The translations under genes and the position numbers were made by a program. From Actinomadura sp. DC4 (GTDB lineage: Bacteria; Actinomycetota; Actinomycetes; Streptosporangiales; Streptosporangiaceae), in the NCBI RefSeq assembly GCF_030406325.1, contig NZ_JAUEQY010000007.1, forward strand, positions 62,001 through 126,000: a stretch of 64,000 nt of DNA, read 5' to 3'. A model generated the notes under the pieces. That model was not told the DNA's origin. It was given only the letters and a program-made list of their open reading frames with translations, and searched no databases. Shown here piece by piece: positions 25,949 through 34,464 of this stretch. Numbering within the stretch: the stretch's first letter is position 1; the number at the start of each line of letters is the position of its first letter.

Positions 25949-27547
25949 GTGACAATCGACGGCCTCATCGCCGACCTGGAGCGGACGGTCCCCCGCGCCC
26001 TGGAGGAGCACGGCGTGCCGGGGGCCGCGGTCGGGATCTGCGACGAGCGGGAGATCCTCTGGAGCGCCGGTTTCGGGAGCACGGCGCACGGAGGGGGAAC
26101 GCCGGTGACGGCGGCGACGCGGTTCAGCGTGCAGTCGACGTCGAAGCTGTTCACCGCGACGTGCGTGCTGCTGGCCGTCCAGCGGTCGCTGGTCGACCTG
26201 GACGAGCCGATCACGACGTACCTGCCGGAGTTCACGGTGCACAGCCTCTTCGAGGACGAGCCGGCGGGCCGGATGACGCTGCGCCATCTGCTGAGCCACA
26301 CGGCCGGGTTCACCCACGAGGCGCCGCTCGGCTCGAACCACTCCATCGGCGACGGCGACTTCGCGGACCACTGCGCGAGCATCGCCGACACCTGGCTGCG
26401 CTTCCCGGTCGGGCACCACCACGAGTACTCCAACCTGGGGATCGACCTGGCCGGGTACATCATCCAGCGCGTCAGCGGCGTCCCGTTCGAGGAGTGGGCG
26501 CGGCGGGAGCTGTTCGAGCCGCTGGGGCTGGCGCGGACGACGTTCGACGCCGGCGTCATCGCGGCCGACCCCGAACGGGCCGTCGGGCACTGGCGGCCGT
26601 TCACCGAGGCCGGCCGCCCGCTCCCCGTACGGGTTCCCATGGTCGCGGCCGGCGGGCTGTACACGAGCGTCGAGGACGCGCTCCGGTACGTGCGGTTCCA
26701 CCTGCGGTCCGGCGGAAAAGTCCTGGCCGAGGCGCTGCTGCGGGAGCACTACCGGATCCCGTTTCCCGCGCCGGGCCAGTCGCTCGGCTACGGGCTCGGG
26801 CTGTACCTCGACGAGTGGGAGCCGGGCGTGCGCGTCCGCCACCACGGCGGTTCCGGTTTCGGCTTCCAGGCACAGCTGTGCTGGCTGCCGGAGGCGGGGT
26901 ACGGCGTCGTGATGCTGACGAACCGCTTCGACCACTCGGTGCACGACGACACCGTCCGCGGTGCCGTCGCCCGCCTCGCCGGGACCCCGTCGCCACCGGC
27001 GGAGGAGCCGGCCGGTACGCCGCGCGGCGACGCTCACGGTCTGGACGTACTCGCCGGCGAGTACGTCGGCAGGCTGGAGGACCGGGTGCTGGTGCGGGTA
27101 CGGGACGGGCGCCTGTTCGTCGACGACGAGGACGGAGGCCATGAGGCCGTGCCGACCGGCCCCGCCACGATGGCGGGCCGCGCGGGCCGGTGCTCCCGCT
27201 TCCTGCCCGGCCGGTACGGCCCCGCGGGCTACCTGCAGGACCTGCGGGACGGCACCGTCCGGTACCGGAACGACGCGCCGGAGTCGGCGCTCGATCCCAC
27301 CTACGACGGCACGTACGTCCTGCGGGCGTGGGGCCTGCCGGTGGGCGAGATGCGGATCTTCCAGGACGGCCGCTCGCCGGCCATCCAGCGGCTGGGCGAC
27401 GAGGAGAAGGAGGACGGCGCGGCGATCAGGCTCGCGCCGATCTCGCCGGGCCGCTACCTGTCCGCGACGGGCGAGATCCTCGACCTGACCGGGCCGGACC
27501 CGGTGTACGCGAACGTTCCGCTGGACCGTACGGGAGGCGAGAGGTGA
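25949..27547 (+). CDS. Serine hydrolase, class C beta-lactamase/D-aminopeptidase-like (S12)
   Basis: 532 residues starting at GTG, with no signal peptide. The N-terminal domain (about 1-345) carries the penicillin-recognising motifs: SxxK as STSK near residue 68, YxN as YSN near 155, and HHGGSG near 298. A C-terminal extension of about 180 residues (YVGRLEDRVLVRVRDGRLFV onward) resembles the beta-barrel domains of D-aminopeptidase-type S12 enzymes. Its stop overlaps the NSAR-like start (GTGA), so the two are coupled. Release of D-amino acids from peptides followed by racemisation is a coherent inference. Esterase activity is the alternative. Confidence 0.88.
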   Translation: MTIDGLIADLERTVPRALEEHGVPGAAVGICDEREILWSAGFGSTAHGGGTPVTAATRFSVQSTSKLFTATCVLLAVQRSLVDLDEPITTYLPEFTVHSLFEDEPAGRMTLRHLLSHTAGFTHEAPLGSNHSIGDGDFADHCASIADTWLRFPVGHHHEYSNLGIDLAGYIIQRVSGVPFEEWARRELFEPLGLARTTFDAGVIAADPERAVGHWRPFTEAGRPLPVRVPMVAAGGLYTSVEDALRYVRFHLRSGGKVLAEALLREHYRIPFPAPGQSLGYGLGLYLDEWEPGVRVRHHGGSGFGFQAQLCWLPEAGYGVVMLTNRFDHSVHDDTVRGAVARLAGTPSPPAEEPAGTPRGDAHGLDVLAGEYVGRLEDRVLVRVRDGRLFVDDEDGGHEAVPTGPATMAGRAGRCSRFLPGRYGPAGYLQDLRDGTVRYRNDAPESALDPTYDGTYVLRAWGLPVGEMRIFQDGRSPAIQRLGDEEKEDGAAIRLAPISPGRYLSATGEILDLTGPDPVYANVPLDRTGGER

Positions 27548-28656
27548 CCGGCATCAAGCTGGAGGGCATCGAACTGCGGCGGATCGCCATGCCGCTCGTG
27601 GCGCCGTTCCGTACCTCCTTCGGGACCCAGACCACCAAGGACGCCCTGTTGCTGCGGGCCGTGACGGCCGACGGCGAGGGCTGGGGCGAGTGCGTCTCCG
27701 CCGCCGAGCCGCTCTACTCCTCCGAGTACACCGACGCGTCCGCGGACGTGCTGCGGAGGTTCTTCGTCCCGGCGGTCCGCGAGGTCGGGGGGGCGAAGGA
27801 GGTCGGGCCGGCGCTGGCGCGGTTCCACGGCCACCGGATGGCCAAGGCCGCACTGGAGATGGCGGTGCTCGACGCCGAGCTGCGGGCGCGAGGCATGCCG
27901 CTGAGCCGCGAGCTCGGCGCGGTGCGCGACCGCGTCCCGTGCGGCGTCTCGGTCGGGATCATGGACTCGATCGGCGAGCTGCTCGACGTCGTCGGCGGCT
28001 ACCTCGACGCCGGCTACGTCCGCATCAAGCTCAAGATCGAGCCGGGATGGGACGTCGAGCCGGTCCGTGCCGTACGCGAGCGGTTCGGGGACGAGGTGCT
28101 GCTCCAGGTCGACGCCAACGCCGCGTACTCCCTCGGCGACGCGCGCCGGCTCGCCCGCCTCGACGCGTTCGACCTGCTCCTGATCGAGCAGCCGCTGCCC
28201 GAGGAGGACATCCTCGGGCACGCGGACCTCGCCGGCCTGGTCGAGACCCCGATCTGCCTGGACGAGGCGATCACTTCGGCGAAGGCGGCGGCGGACGCCA
28301 TCCGGCTCGGGGCGTGCCGGATCGTCAACATCAAGGCCGGGCGCGTCGGCGGCTACCTGGAGGCGCGCCGCATCCACGACGTGTGCCAGGCCCACGACGT
28401 GCCGGTCTGGTGCGGCGGGATGGTGGAGACCGGACTGGGGCGCGCGGCGAACGTCGCGCTCGCCGCGCTGCCGTGGTTCACGCTGCCCGGCGACACGTCC
28501 GGTTCGGACCGGTTCTACTCCACGGACATCACCGAGCCGTTCGTGCTCGCCGACGGCCATCTGCCGGTGCCGTCGGGCCCCGGCCTCGGCGTCGCGCCGA
28601 TCCCGGAGACGCTGGAGGCGGTCACGACGTCGACGGAGTGGATCGGCCTGCGCTGA
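27544..28656 (+). CDS. Enolase-superfamily N-acyl(succinyl)amino acid racemase / OSBS-like
   Basis: 370 residues from the GTG overlapping the hydrolase stop. It matches the MenC/NSAR subgroup: KxK base at Lys162/Lys164 (IKLKIEPG), metal ligands Asp190, Glu215 and Asp240, and second base Lys264 (VNIKAGRVGGY). These positions nearly coincide with the Amycolatopsis N-acylamino acid racemase. OSBS of menaquinone synthesis shares the same residues, but no men gene is here. The neighbours (serine hydrolase, peptidases, and a GNAT and M20 enzymes 22 kb away) favour racemisation of N-succinyl or N-acyl amino acids. Confidence 0.9.
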   Translation: MTGIKLEGIELRRIAMPLVAPFRTSFGTQTTKDALLLRAVTADGEGWGECVSAAEPLYSSEYTDASADVLRRFFVPAVREVGGAKEVGPALARFHGHRMAKAALEMAVLDAELRARGMPLSRELGAVRDRVPCGVSVGIMDSIGELLDVVGGYLDAGYVRIKLKIEPGWDVEPVRAVRERFGDEVLLQVDANAAYSLGDARRLARLDAFDLLLIEQPLPEEDILGHADLAGLVETPICLDEAITSAKAAADAIRLGACRIVNIKAGRVGGYLEARRIHDVCQAHDVPVWCGGMVETGLGRAANVALAALPWFTLPGDTSGSDRFYSTDITEPFVLADGHLPVPSGPGLGVAPIPETLEAVTTSTEWIGLR

Positions 28657-28698
28657 GGCGGACCTTCCTGAACCTCGGAAACATGGCGTAACCTGCGG

Positions 28699-28714
28699 GA
28701 ACTTCCGGGAGTTC
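28699..28714. promoter_or_regulatory. Inverted repeat upstream of the PucR-type regulator
   Basis: GAACT, TCCGGG, AGTTC: perfect 5-nt arms in the 219-nt gap before the regulator gene. It could be an autoregulatory site; support is symmetry only. The rest of the gap shows no gene. Confidence 0.25.
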
Positions 28715-28875
28715 GTAGTAAGGACTGCTTAGGTGACATATCAGCATGCGCTCGGCCGCCGTACGAGCGAACCGCACGCCTCGCGCGCCGGGTCCGTACG
28801 ATCGGACCGTCCGGCCGCCCGGTATTCGTCCGGCGGCACCAACGCGCCGCGGCCGCCGCTCGTTACCGTCGACCC

Positions 28876-30534
28876 GTGCTGGTTCCGGTGACCGAACACC
28901 CACGTGCGAGCCTCGGGCGGGTGCTCGAGGACCTCGGAAGTACGCTGCTGGAGCTGCTGTGCGGCGACGCCGACCGCAGTGACGGCATCGACGGCGTCAT
29001 CATCCACGACCCGCTCGACGAGCCCGCCTGGTCCCGCCACGCCCTCGTGCTCGGCGTCGGCGTCAACGACCCCGAGGACGTCATCGACCTGCTCGGCGAG
29101 CTGGGGTCGCGGGGCGGCGTCGGCCTCGTGCTGCGCTCCCCGGTACGCGTCACGCCGGAGATCGCCGAGGCCGCGAAGCGCACCGGCGTCGCCGTACTCG
29201 GGCTCGCCCGCGGCGCGTCGTGGGTCCAGCTCGCGGCGATGCTGCGGTCGCTGCTCGCCCACGACGACGTCGCCGAGACCCGGGCCGAGATGCTCGGCGG
29301 CGTGCCGTCCGGCGACCTGTTCGCGCTGGCCAACGCGGTCGCCGCGCTGCTCGACGCGCCGATCACGATCGAGGACCGCGCCTCGCGCGTCCTTGCGTTC
29401 TCCGGCCGGCAGGACGAGGCCGACCCGTCGCGGATCGGCACCATCCTCAACCGCCGGGTGTCGGTGGCGCGCACCCGCGACCTGGAGGACCGTGGGGTGT
29501 TCCGCGAGCTGTACCGCACCGACCAGCCCCTCTTCGTGGAGCCGCCGGAGAGCGGCCTGGAGGGGTTCACGATGCCGCGGATGGCGCTCGCCGTACGGGC
29601 CGGCGACGAGATCCTGGGCTCGATCTGGGCGGCGGTCCGTGAGCCGTTCCCCGGCGACCGCGTGCAGGCCTTCAGTGACGTCGGCAAGCTCGTCGCGCTC
29701 CACCTGCTGAGCCACCGGGCCGGGGCCGACGTCGAACGACGGCTCCGCTCCGACCTGGTCGCCACCGCGCTGGAGGGCGGGCCGGAGGCGAGCCAGGCCG
29801 CCGGCCGCCTCGGCCTGTCGCACCAACCGGCCGTCGTGCTGGCTCTCGCCCTGCCCGAGGAGGCCGACGCGTCCTCGGCGCACCAGGCCGACCGGGTGGC
29901 CGAGCGCCAGCGGCTCGGCGACTCGCTCGCGATGCACCTCACCGCGGCGCACCCCGGCTCGGCGGCGGCCCTCGTGGGCAACGTGGCCTACGGCATCGTC
30001 CCGGTCGGCCGGTCCCGCGACGGCGCCGAACGCGGGACGGCGCGGCTGGCCGCGGAGTTCCTGGACCGTACGCGGTCGTGGGCCCCGTCGGCGGCCGCCG
30101 GCATCGGCACGGTCACGCCGGACGCGTCGGGCCTGTCCCGGTCCCGCGACGGCGCGGACCGGGCCCTGCGCGTCGCCCTGTCGAACCGTACGGGCCGGCG
30201 GGTGGCGTGCATCGGCGACGTGGGCTTCGACGCGCTGCTGATCGAGCTCGCCGACCTGATCGCCAAGCGCGGCGACCCGCTGGCCGGCCCGGTCGCCCGG
30301 CTGCTGGCCTACGACGAGAAGCACCGCTCCCGCCTGGTCGAGACGATGCGCGCGTGGCTGGACGCGTTCGGGGACGTCATCGCGGCCGCCCAGGCGGTGA
30401 ACGTGCACCCGAACACGTTCCGCTACCGCCTCCGCAGGCTGGCCGAGGTCGGCGAGCTCGACCTCGGCGACCCCGACACCCGCCTCACGGTCATGCTCCA
30501 GCTCCGCCTGATGGCCGACCAACACCAGGTATGA
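28876..30534 (+). CDS. PucR-family transcriptional regulator
   Basis: 552 residues. The C-terminal HTH_30 domain is clear: LVETMRAWLDAFGDVIAAAQAVNVHPNTFRYRLRRLAEVGELDL (about residues 488-531). The N-terminal half has the PucR-type sensory domain (VIIHDPLDEP, LVLGVGVNDPEDVIDLLGELGSRGGVGLVLR) and a central GGDEF-like helper region. PucR regulators respond to purines, amino acids or related metabolites and often activate adjacent catabolic genes. Its place at the end of the salvage island, between the NSAR gene and the diaminopropionate lyase, makes it the best candidate for a pathway-specific regulator. An in-frame GTG 12 nt downstream is an alternative start. Confidence 0.9.
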   Translation: MLVPVTEHPRASLGRVLEDLGSTLLELLCGDADRSDGIDGVIIHDPLDEPAWSRHALVLGVGVNDPEDVIDLLGELGSRGGVGLVLRSPVRVTPEIAEAAKRTGVAVLGLARGASWVQLAAMLRSLLAHDDVAETRAEMLGGVPSGDLFALANAVAALLDAPITIEDRASRVLAFSGRQDEADPSRIGTILNRRVSVARTRDLEDRGVFRELYRTDQPLFVEPPESGLEGFTMPRMALAVRAGDEILGSIWAAVREPFPGDRVQAFSDVGKLVALHLLSHRAGADVERRLRSDLVATALEGGPEASQAAGRLGLSHQPAVVLALALPEEADASSAHQADRVAERQRLGDSLAMHLTAAHPGSAAALVGNVAYGIVPVGRSRDGAERGTARLAAEFLDRTRSWAPSAAAGIGTVTPDASGLSRSRDGADRALRVALSNRTGRRVACIGDVGFDALLIELADLIAKRGDPLAGPVARLLAYDEKHRSRLVETMRAWLDAFGDVIAAAQAVNVHPNTFRYRLRRLAEVGELDLGDPDTRLTVMLQLRLMADQHQV

Positions 30535-30583
30535 AGCCGCCGGGCGCGCACCACGGCCCGGACGCCACCCACGCCGCCGAGGG

Positions 30584-31711
30584 TCAGCCGACCACGATCG
30601 AGCGGTACGCGCCGGGGTCCGTCACGCCTTCGGTGCCGAGGACCAGGACCGGGCCGCCGCCGGCCGGCAGGAACCCCTCCTGGGCGAGCACGGCCAGGCC
30701 CGCGATCCCGGCCGCGCCGCTCGCGCCCGACGCGACGCCCTCCGCCGCGAGACGTCTCATCGCGGTCCTCGCCTCGTCGTCGGAGACCGCGACGGCGGCG
30801 CGGACGCCCCGCCGCAGCACCGGCCACGCGACCCGCGACACCTCACCGCAGTTGAGCCCCGCCATGATCGACTCGTGCGGCCCCGGCACCGTGACCAGCC
30901 GTCCGGCGGCCAGCGACCGCCGTACGCAGTCCGCGCCGAGGGGTTCGGCGGTGACGACGTCGCAGCCGTGGCCGTCGGCCAGGTGCCGGACGGCCGCCGA
31001 GGCGACGGCCCCCACGCCCGCCGGCACGACCGCCAGCGCGAACCCGGCATCCTCGCAGGTCGCCTCCGCCAGCTGGGCGCGGGCCTCCCGGAAGATCGTC
31101 CCGTACCCCGCCACGACCGCCGACGGGATCGTCTCGTACCCGGGCCATGAGGTGTCGGAGACGAGCAGGTGCCTCGCGTCCTCCCGCGCGTCGGCGGCGG
31201 ACCGCCGGACGGCGTCGTCGTACGGGCCCTCGACCGGCACGACGGAGGCGCCCTCGGCCTCGATCGCGGCGACCCGTCCCGGCGCCATGCCCTCCGGAAC
31301 GTAGATCCGGCAGGCGAGGCCCAGCAGGCGCGCCAGGTGCGCGACGGCACGCCCGTGGTTCCCGTCGGTCGCGGTGGTGAGGGTCGTCCCGGCCGGCAGC
31401 GAGCGCGCGGCCTCCGCCGTCGCGGCGAACCTGGGCGGCACGGACGCGTCGAGGCGTTCGGCGATCGCGCGGTTCACCGCCCACGCGGCCCCGACGACCT
31501 TGAACGAGGGCAGCCCGAGGCGCTCCCGCTCGTGCTTGACGAAGAGCCGCCGAAGCCCCAGGCCGGCGGCCAGGCGGGGCAGCTCGACGAGCGGCGTCGG
31601 AGAGAAACCCGGCAGCGAGGCGTGGAACGCCGCGACCTCGCCGGTGTCCGGTTTCGGGGCCGCCAGGTCAGGGCCGGTCCACGCGGGGTTCATCGAGACT
31701 CGTTCGGACAC
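30584..31711 (-). CDS. PLP-dependent diaminopropionate ammonia-lyase-like enzyme
   Basis: 375 residues. The GTG at 31711 is chosen because GGAGG lies 7 nt upstream; an ATG 18 nt further in is the alternative. The fold-type II PLP features are LPSFKVVGAAWAVNRA (Schiff-base Lys), TTATDGNHGRAVAHLA (Asn-containing phosphate/substrate loop) and a Gly-rich VPAGVGAVASA. The TTATDGNHGR signature is typical of DpaL/YgeX, which converts 2,3-diaminopropionate of either configuration to pyruvate and two ammonia. Threonine dehydratase-like activity is the alternative. It converges with the PucR gene and adds another unusual-amino-acid catabolic step. Confidence 0.85.
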   Translation of the reverse strand: MSERVSMNPAWTGPDLAAPKPDTGEVAAFHASLPGFSPTPLVELPRLAAGLGLRRLFVKHERERLGLPSFKVVGAAWAVNRAIAERLDASVPPRFAATAEAARSLPAGTTLTTATDGNHGRAVAHLARLLGLACRIYVPEGMAPGRVAAIEAEGASVVPVEGPYDDAVRRSAADAREDARHLLVSDTSWPGYETIPSAVVAGYGTIFREARAQLAEATCEDAGFALAVVPAGVGAVASAAVRHLADGHGCDVVTAEPLGADCVRRSLAAGRLVTVPGPHESIMAGLNCGEVSRVAWPVLRRGVRAAVAVSDDEARTAMRRLAAEGVASGASGAAGIAGLAVLAQEGFLPAGGGPVLVLGTEGVTDPGAYRSIVVG

Positions 31712-31830
31712 CGGGACACCTCCATCGCCAACACTCGCGTATTCGCTGGCAGCGTGGCAGTCCGGCCGGGCCGATTTCTTGTCCCCGGCCCCCAACTCCG
31801 CGGGAGATGTTGGGCCGGACGGCGCGCCCG

Positions 31831-33222
31831 TCACTCCGGGTCGAGGTCCTCAGCCGGTTCCGTCGGGATCTCGACGAGCAGGGTGGTGCCGTCCCCCGGG
31901 AGGCTGCGGACCTCGATGCGGCCGTCGAGCGCCTCGACGCGGTCCTTCAGGCCGACGAGCCCGGTCCCGCGGGCGAGATCGGCTCCGCCGCACCCGTTGT
32001 CGCGGACCGCCAGGTGGACGCTCTGCCGCCGCCGCGTCAGCTCGACGCGTACCTCCGAGGCGCTCGCGTGCTTGACGACGTTCGTCAGCGCCTCGGAGAC
32101 GGTGTAGAAGACGGCGACCTCGACGCGCTCGGGAAGGCGTCCGCCGATGTTGCCCACCAGGAGCCGTACGGGGACGGCCGAGCGACGCGCGAGAGAACGG
32201 AGGGCCGGCGGAAGGCCGGACCGGATCAGGATCGGCGGGACGATGCCGCGGGAGACGTCCTGCAGATCATCGAGGATGTCGGACAGGTCCCGTACGAGAC
32301 CGCCCAGTTGCGCGCTGAGCCATCCGCGAGCGGGCCCGTCGGCGGTGGTCTGGATCGAGCGGAGTTTGAGGGCGAGGGTGACGAGCCGCTGCTGCGCCCC
32401 GTCGTGCAGGTCGCGTTCGATGCGCCGCCGGCTCTCGTCGGCCGCCGCGACGACGCGGGCGCGGGAGGCCAGCAGGTCACTGCGGCTCTGGGCGTTGGCG
32501 ATCGCGGTGCCGATGAGCTCGACGAACTCCTGCATGCGTTCCTCGGTCACGCCGCGCGCCGGCTCCGCGTCGACGCAGTGGATGATCATCGCACCCCACA
32601 CGCGTCCTTCGACCTTCACCGGGCAGCCGACGACGCACCGCAGGTCCATCTCGCGGGCCCAGCGGCCGATCGCGGTGGTGTTCCGCTCGTAGTCGTTCAT
32701 CCGGGCCGGCCGTTCGGTGCTGCGTACGGTGGCCGTGACGGTGCCGTTCTCGATCGGCCAGCACCCGTCGAGCGGTGGCATCACCTGGGGCAGGTGAGGG
32801 TCGTTCCAGTACGCGACGACCGTGGCCGTGCCCTCGGTCTCGAAGCGCAGGACCACCGTGTGCGACGCATCGAGGACCCGGCCTCCTTCGGCGGCGACGG
32901 CGGCGAAGACCTCTGAGGCGGAGACGCCGCAGGCGACGAGTGTGGCGACGCGGCGGAGGGCGCCCTGCACGTCGGCGAACCTCCGGAGCCGGTCCTGGCT
33001 CGCAGCCAGTGACGCGACCATCATGTCGAACTCATGCTGGGGCACGGTCTTCACGCCCAGCGATGTGCCGGACCCGCCGTCGCCCTCGTCCCGATCGGCG
33101 GCCGGGACGGGGAAGCGACCGCCACGCCAGAGGATCGCCTTCGTCGCGTGGACGGCGAAGAGGACCACGACGATCAGTGCGACCGTGATCAGGACCGTTT
33201 CATGGGCCACGGAGTGGATCAT
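31831..33222 (-). CDS. Membrane-anchored GAF sensor histidine kinase (HisKA_3 type)
   Basis: 463 residues. One N-terminal membrane helix (about 8-28) is followed by a coiled segment, a GAF domain (about 80-235, AVAAEGGRVLDASHTVVLRFETEGTATVVAYW), a HisKA_3 dimerisation domain with phospho-acceptor His in RRRIERDLHDGAQQRLV near 265, and a HATPase domain (EALTNVVKHASASEV, VRDNGCGGADLARGTGLVGLKDRVEALDG). This is the NarL-partner class. No LuxR/NarL response regulator is adjacent on either side, so it is an orphan in this window. The ligand of the GAF domain is unknown. Confidence 0.92.
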   Translation of the reverse strand: MIHSVAHETVLITVALIVVVLFAVHATKAILWRGGRFPVPAADRDEGDGGSGTSLGVKTVPQHEFDMMVASLAASQDRLRRFADVQGALRRVATLVACGVSASEVFAAVAAEGGRVLDASHTVVLRFETEGTATVVAYWNDPHLPQVMPPLDGCWPIENGTVTATVRSTERPARMNDYERNTTAIGRWAREMDLRCVVGCPVKVEGRVWGAMIIHCVDAEPARGVTEERMQEFVELIGTAIANAQSRSDLLASRARVVAAADESRRRIERDLHDGAQQRLVTLALKLRSIQTTADGPARGWLSAQLGGLVRDLSDILDDLQDVSRGIVPPILIRSGLPPALRSLARRSAVPVRLLVGNIGGRLPERVEVAVFYTVSEALTNVVKHASASEVRVELTRRRQSVHLAVRDNGCGGADLARGTGLVGLKDRVEALDGRIEVRSLPGDGTTLLVEIPTEPAEDLDPE

Positions 33223-33364
33223 GTGACGCCGTCCGTGAACTCCCGCAAGAGCCTCTCCCTCCTTGAGGATGGATCAGGTGCTCGCGGTCGCCCAAGCCCG
33301 CCCGAGCCATGCCGTAATGGTGGGGCATGGGGCGCCGGGCGGTATCGACCGATCGGGCAGGTGC

Positions 33365-34378
33365 TTACCTCGGAGATCCCCCGCCCGGCCTCTCGACCGG
33401 GACGAAGGCGCCGCGCTCGCCGAGTGAGGTGGTGGCCGCGGCCACCACGGCGAGGTCCTCCAGGCCCTCGCGGCCCGGTACGCGCGGCTCATTACCGCTG
33501 TTTATCGCGCCGATCCAGTCGTTCACTATCGCCGTATGGCTGTCGCCGTAGTACTCCGCGCCCCGGTGGTCCGCGCCGCCGGGGGTCCAGGTCGCGCAGC
33601 CGCCGGACGCGCCCTCGTAGTCCACGATCACGTCCAGGCGGCCCGCCGAGCCGATGACCGTCGCCTCCGGCCGGCCCGGCGGGCCGGGGCTGTGCCAGGT
33701 CAGGATCGACTGGGCGACGACGCCGCCGTCCAGCCGGAGGGTCAGCGTGACCGTGCCGGGCGACACCGCCGCCGCCGACACGGACGCCACCTCGCCGCCG
33801 AGCCGGCGGATCAGGCTCACCTGGTGTGTGCCCTGGTCCAGCAGGACCCCTCCGCCCGGCCCGTCGCCCTCCCGCCAGCCGTCACGCCTCCACAACCCGC
33901 CGAGCAGGTACGCCCGGGTGCTCCGTACGGCGAGGACGCGGCCGATCCGCCCTTCCGCGAGCACGCGGCGGGCGTCCTCCACGGCGCGCAGGTGCGGATA
34001 GTTCTCCGCCACGGCCAGCACGAGGCCCGCCGCCCCGGCCGCGTCGACGACCGCGCGCCCGTCGGCCACGGACGTGGCGATCGGCTTCTCGACCAGCACG
34101 TGCAGCCCGTGGCCGATGGCATCCAGTGCGACCTGGGCGTGCAGGTGGTGCGGCACGCGGACGTCGACGGCGTCGATCCGCTCGCCCGCGACGGCCTCGG
34201 CCAGCGTCCCGTACGGGCGGGCGCCGGTACGCCGCGCCGCCTCGGCGGCACGGCCCTCGTGCGGATCGACCACGGCGACCAGGGACCCGCCCGCGGTCAG
34301 CGAGGGGTACACCTCGCGCGCCGCGATCTCCCCCATCGCGCCGCACCCGGCCAACGCGACCCGTACGGCCTCGCTCAT
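33365..34378 (-). CDS. Gfo/Idh/MocA-family oxidoreductase
   Basis: 337 residues from the ATG at 34378 (GGGAGG 6 nt upstream); an in-frame start at 34408 would read across the operator. The Rossmann segment VALAGCGAMGEIAAREVYPSL, the conserved HVLVEKPIA (the EKP motif that places the catalytic Lys) and LLDQGTHQ(VSLIRRL) place it in the NAD(P)-dependent sugar dehydrogenase family. It diverges from the FadR-type regulator and is probably part of its regulon. A role in oxidising a sugar or sugar acid alongside the idonate/gluconate-type enzymes is inferred. Confidence 0.9.
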   Translation of the reverse strand: MSEAVRVALAGCGAMGEIAAREVYPSLTAGGSLVAVVDPHEGRAAEAARRTGARPYGTLAEAVAGERIDAVDVRVPHHLHAQVALDAIGHGLHVLVEKPIATSVADGRAVVDAAGAAGLVLAVAENYPHLRAVEDARRVLAEGRIGRVLAVRSTRAYLLGGLWRRDGWREGDGPGGGVLLDQGTHQVSLIRRLGGEVASVSAAAVSPGTVTLTLRLDGGVVAQSILTWHSPGPPGRPEATVIGSAGRLDVIVDYEGASGGCATWTPGGADHRGAEYYGDSHTAIVNDWIGAINSGNEPRVPGREGLEDLAVVAAATTSLGERGAFVPVERPGGGSPR

Positions 34379-34392
34379 CGCCTGCCTCCCTT

Positions 34393-34412
34393 TAGTGTGA
34401 ATAGTCATACTA
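34393..34412. promoter_or_regulatory. Likely FadR/GntR-type operator in a divergent promoter
   Basis: TAGTGTGA, ATAG, TCATACTA: 8-nt arms with a single mismatch. It lies 15 nt before the Gfo/Idh start and 53 nt before the FCD regulator start. It is AT-rich in a GC-rich setting and placed to control both divergent transcripts. Confidence 0.65.
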
Positions 34413-34464
34413 ATGACGCGGCGCTGGGCAGTAACGTCCCTCCTACATCGGAAAGGAGCCGTGG

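Noticed and set aside
24256-26664. Long N-terminal extension of TldD to 26664
   Set aside because: The extension is antisense to the serine hydrolase. The ATG at 25758 has a ribosome-binding site and begins the conserved domain.
27544-28656. o-Succinylbenzoate synthase (MenC) of menaquinone synthesis
   Set aside because: Catalytic residues do not distinguish it from NSAR, but no men gene is near and the coupling to an S12 hydrolase points to amino-acid chemistry. Left open, not excluded.
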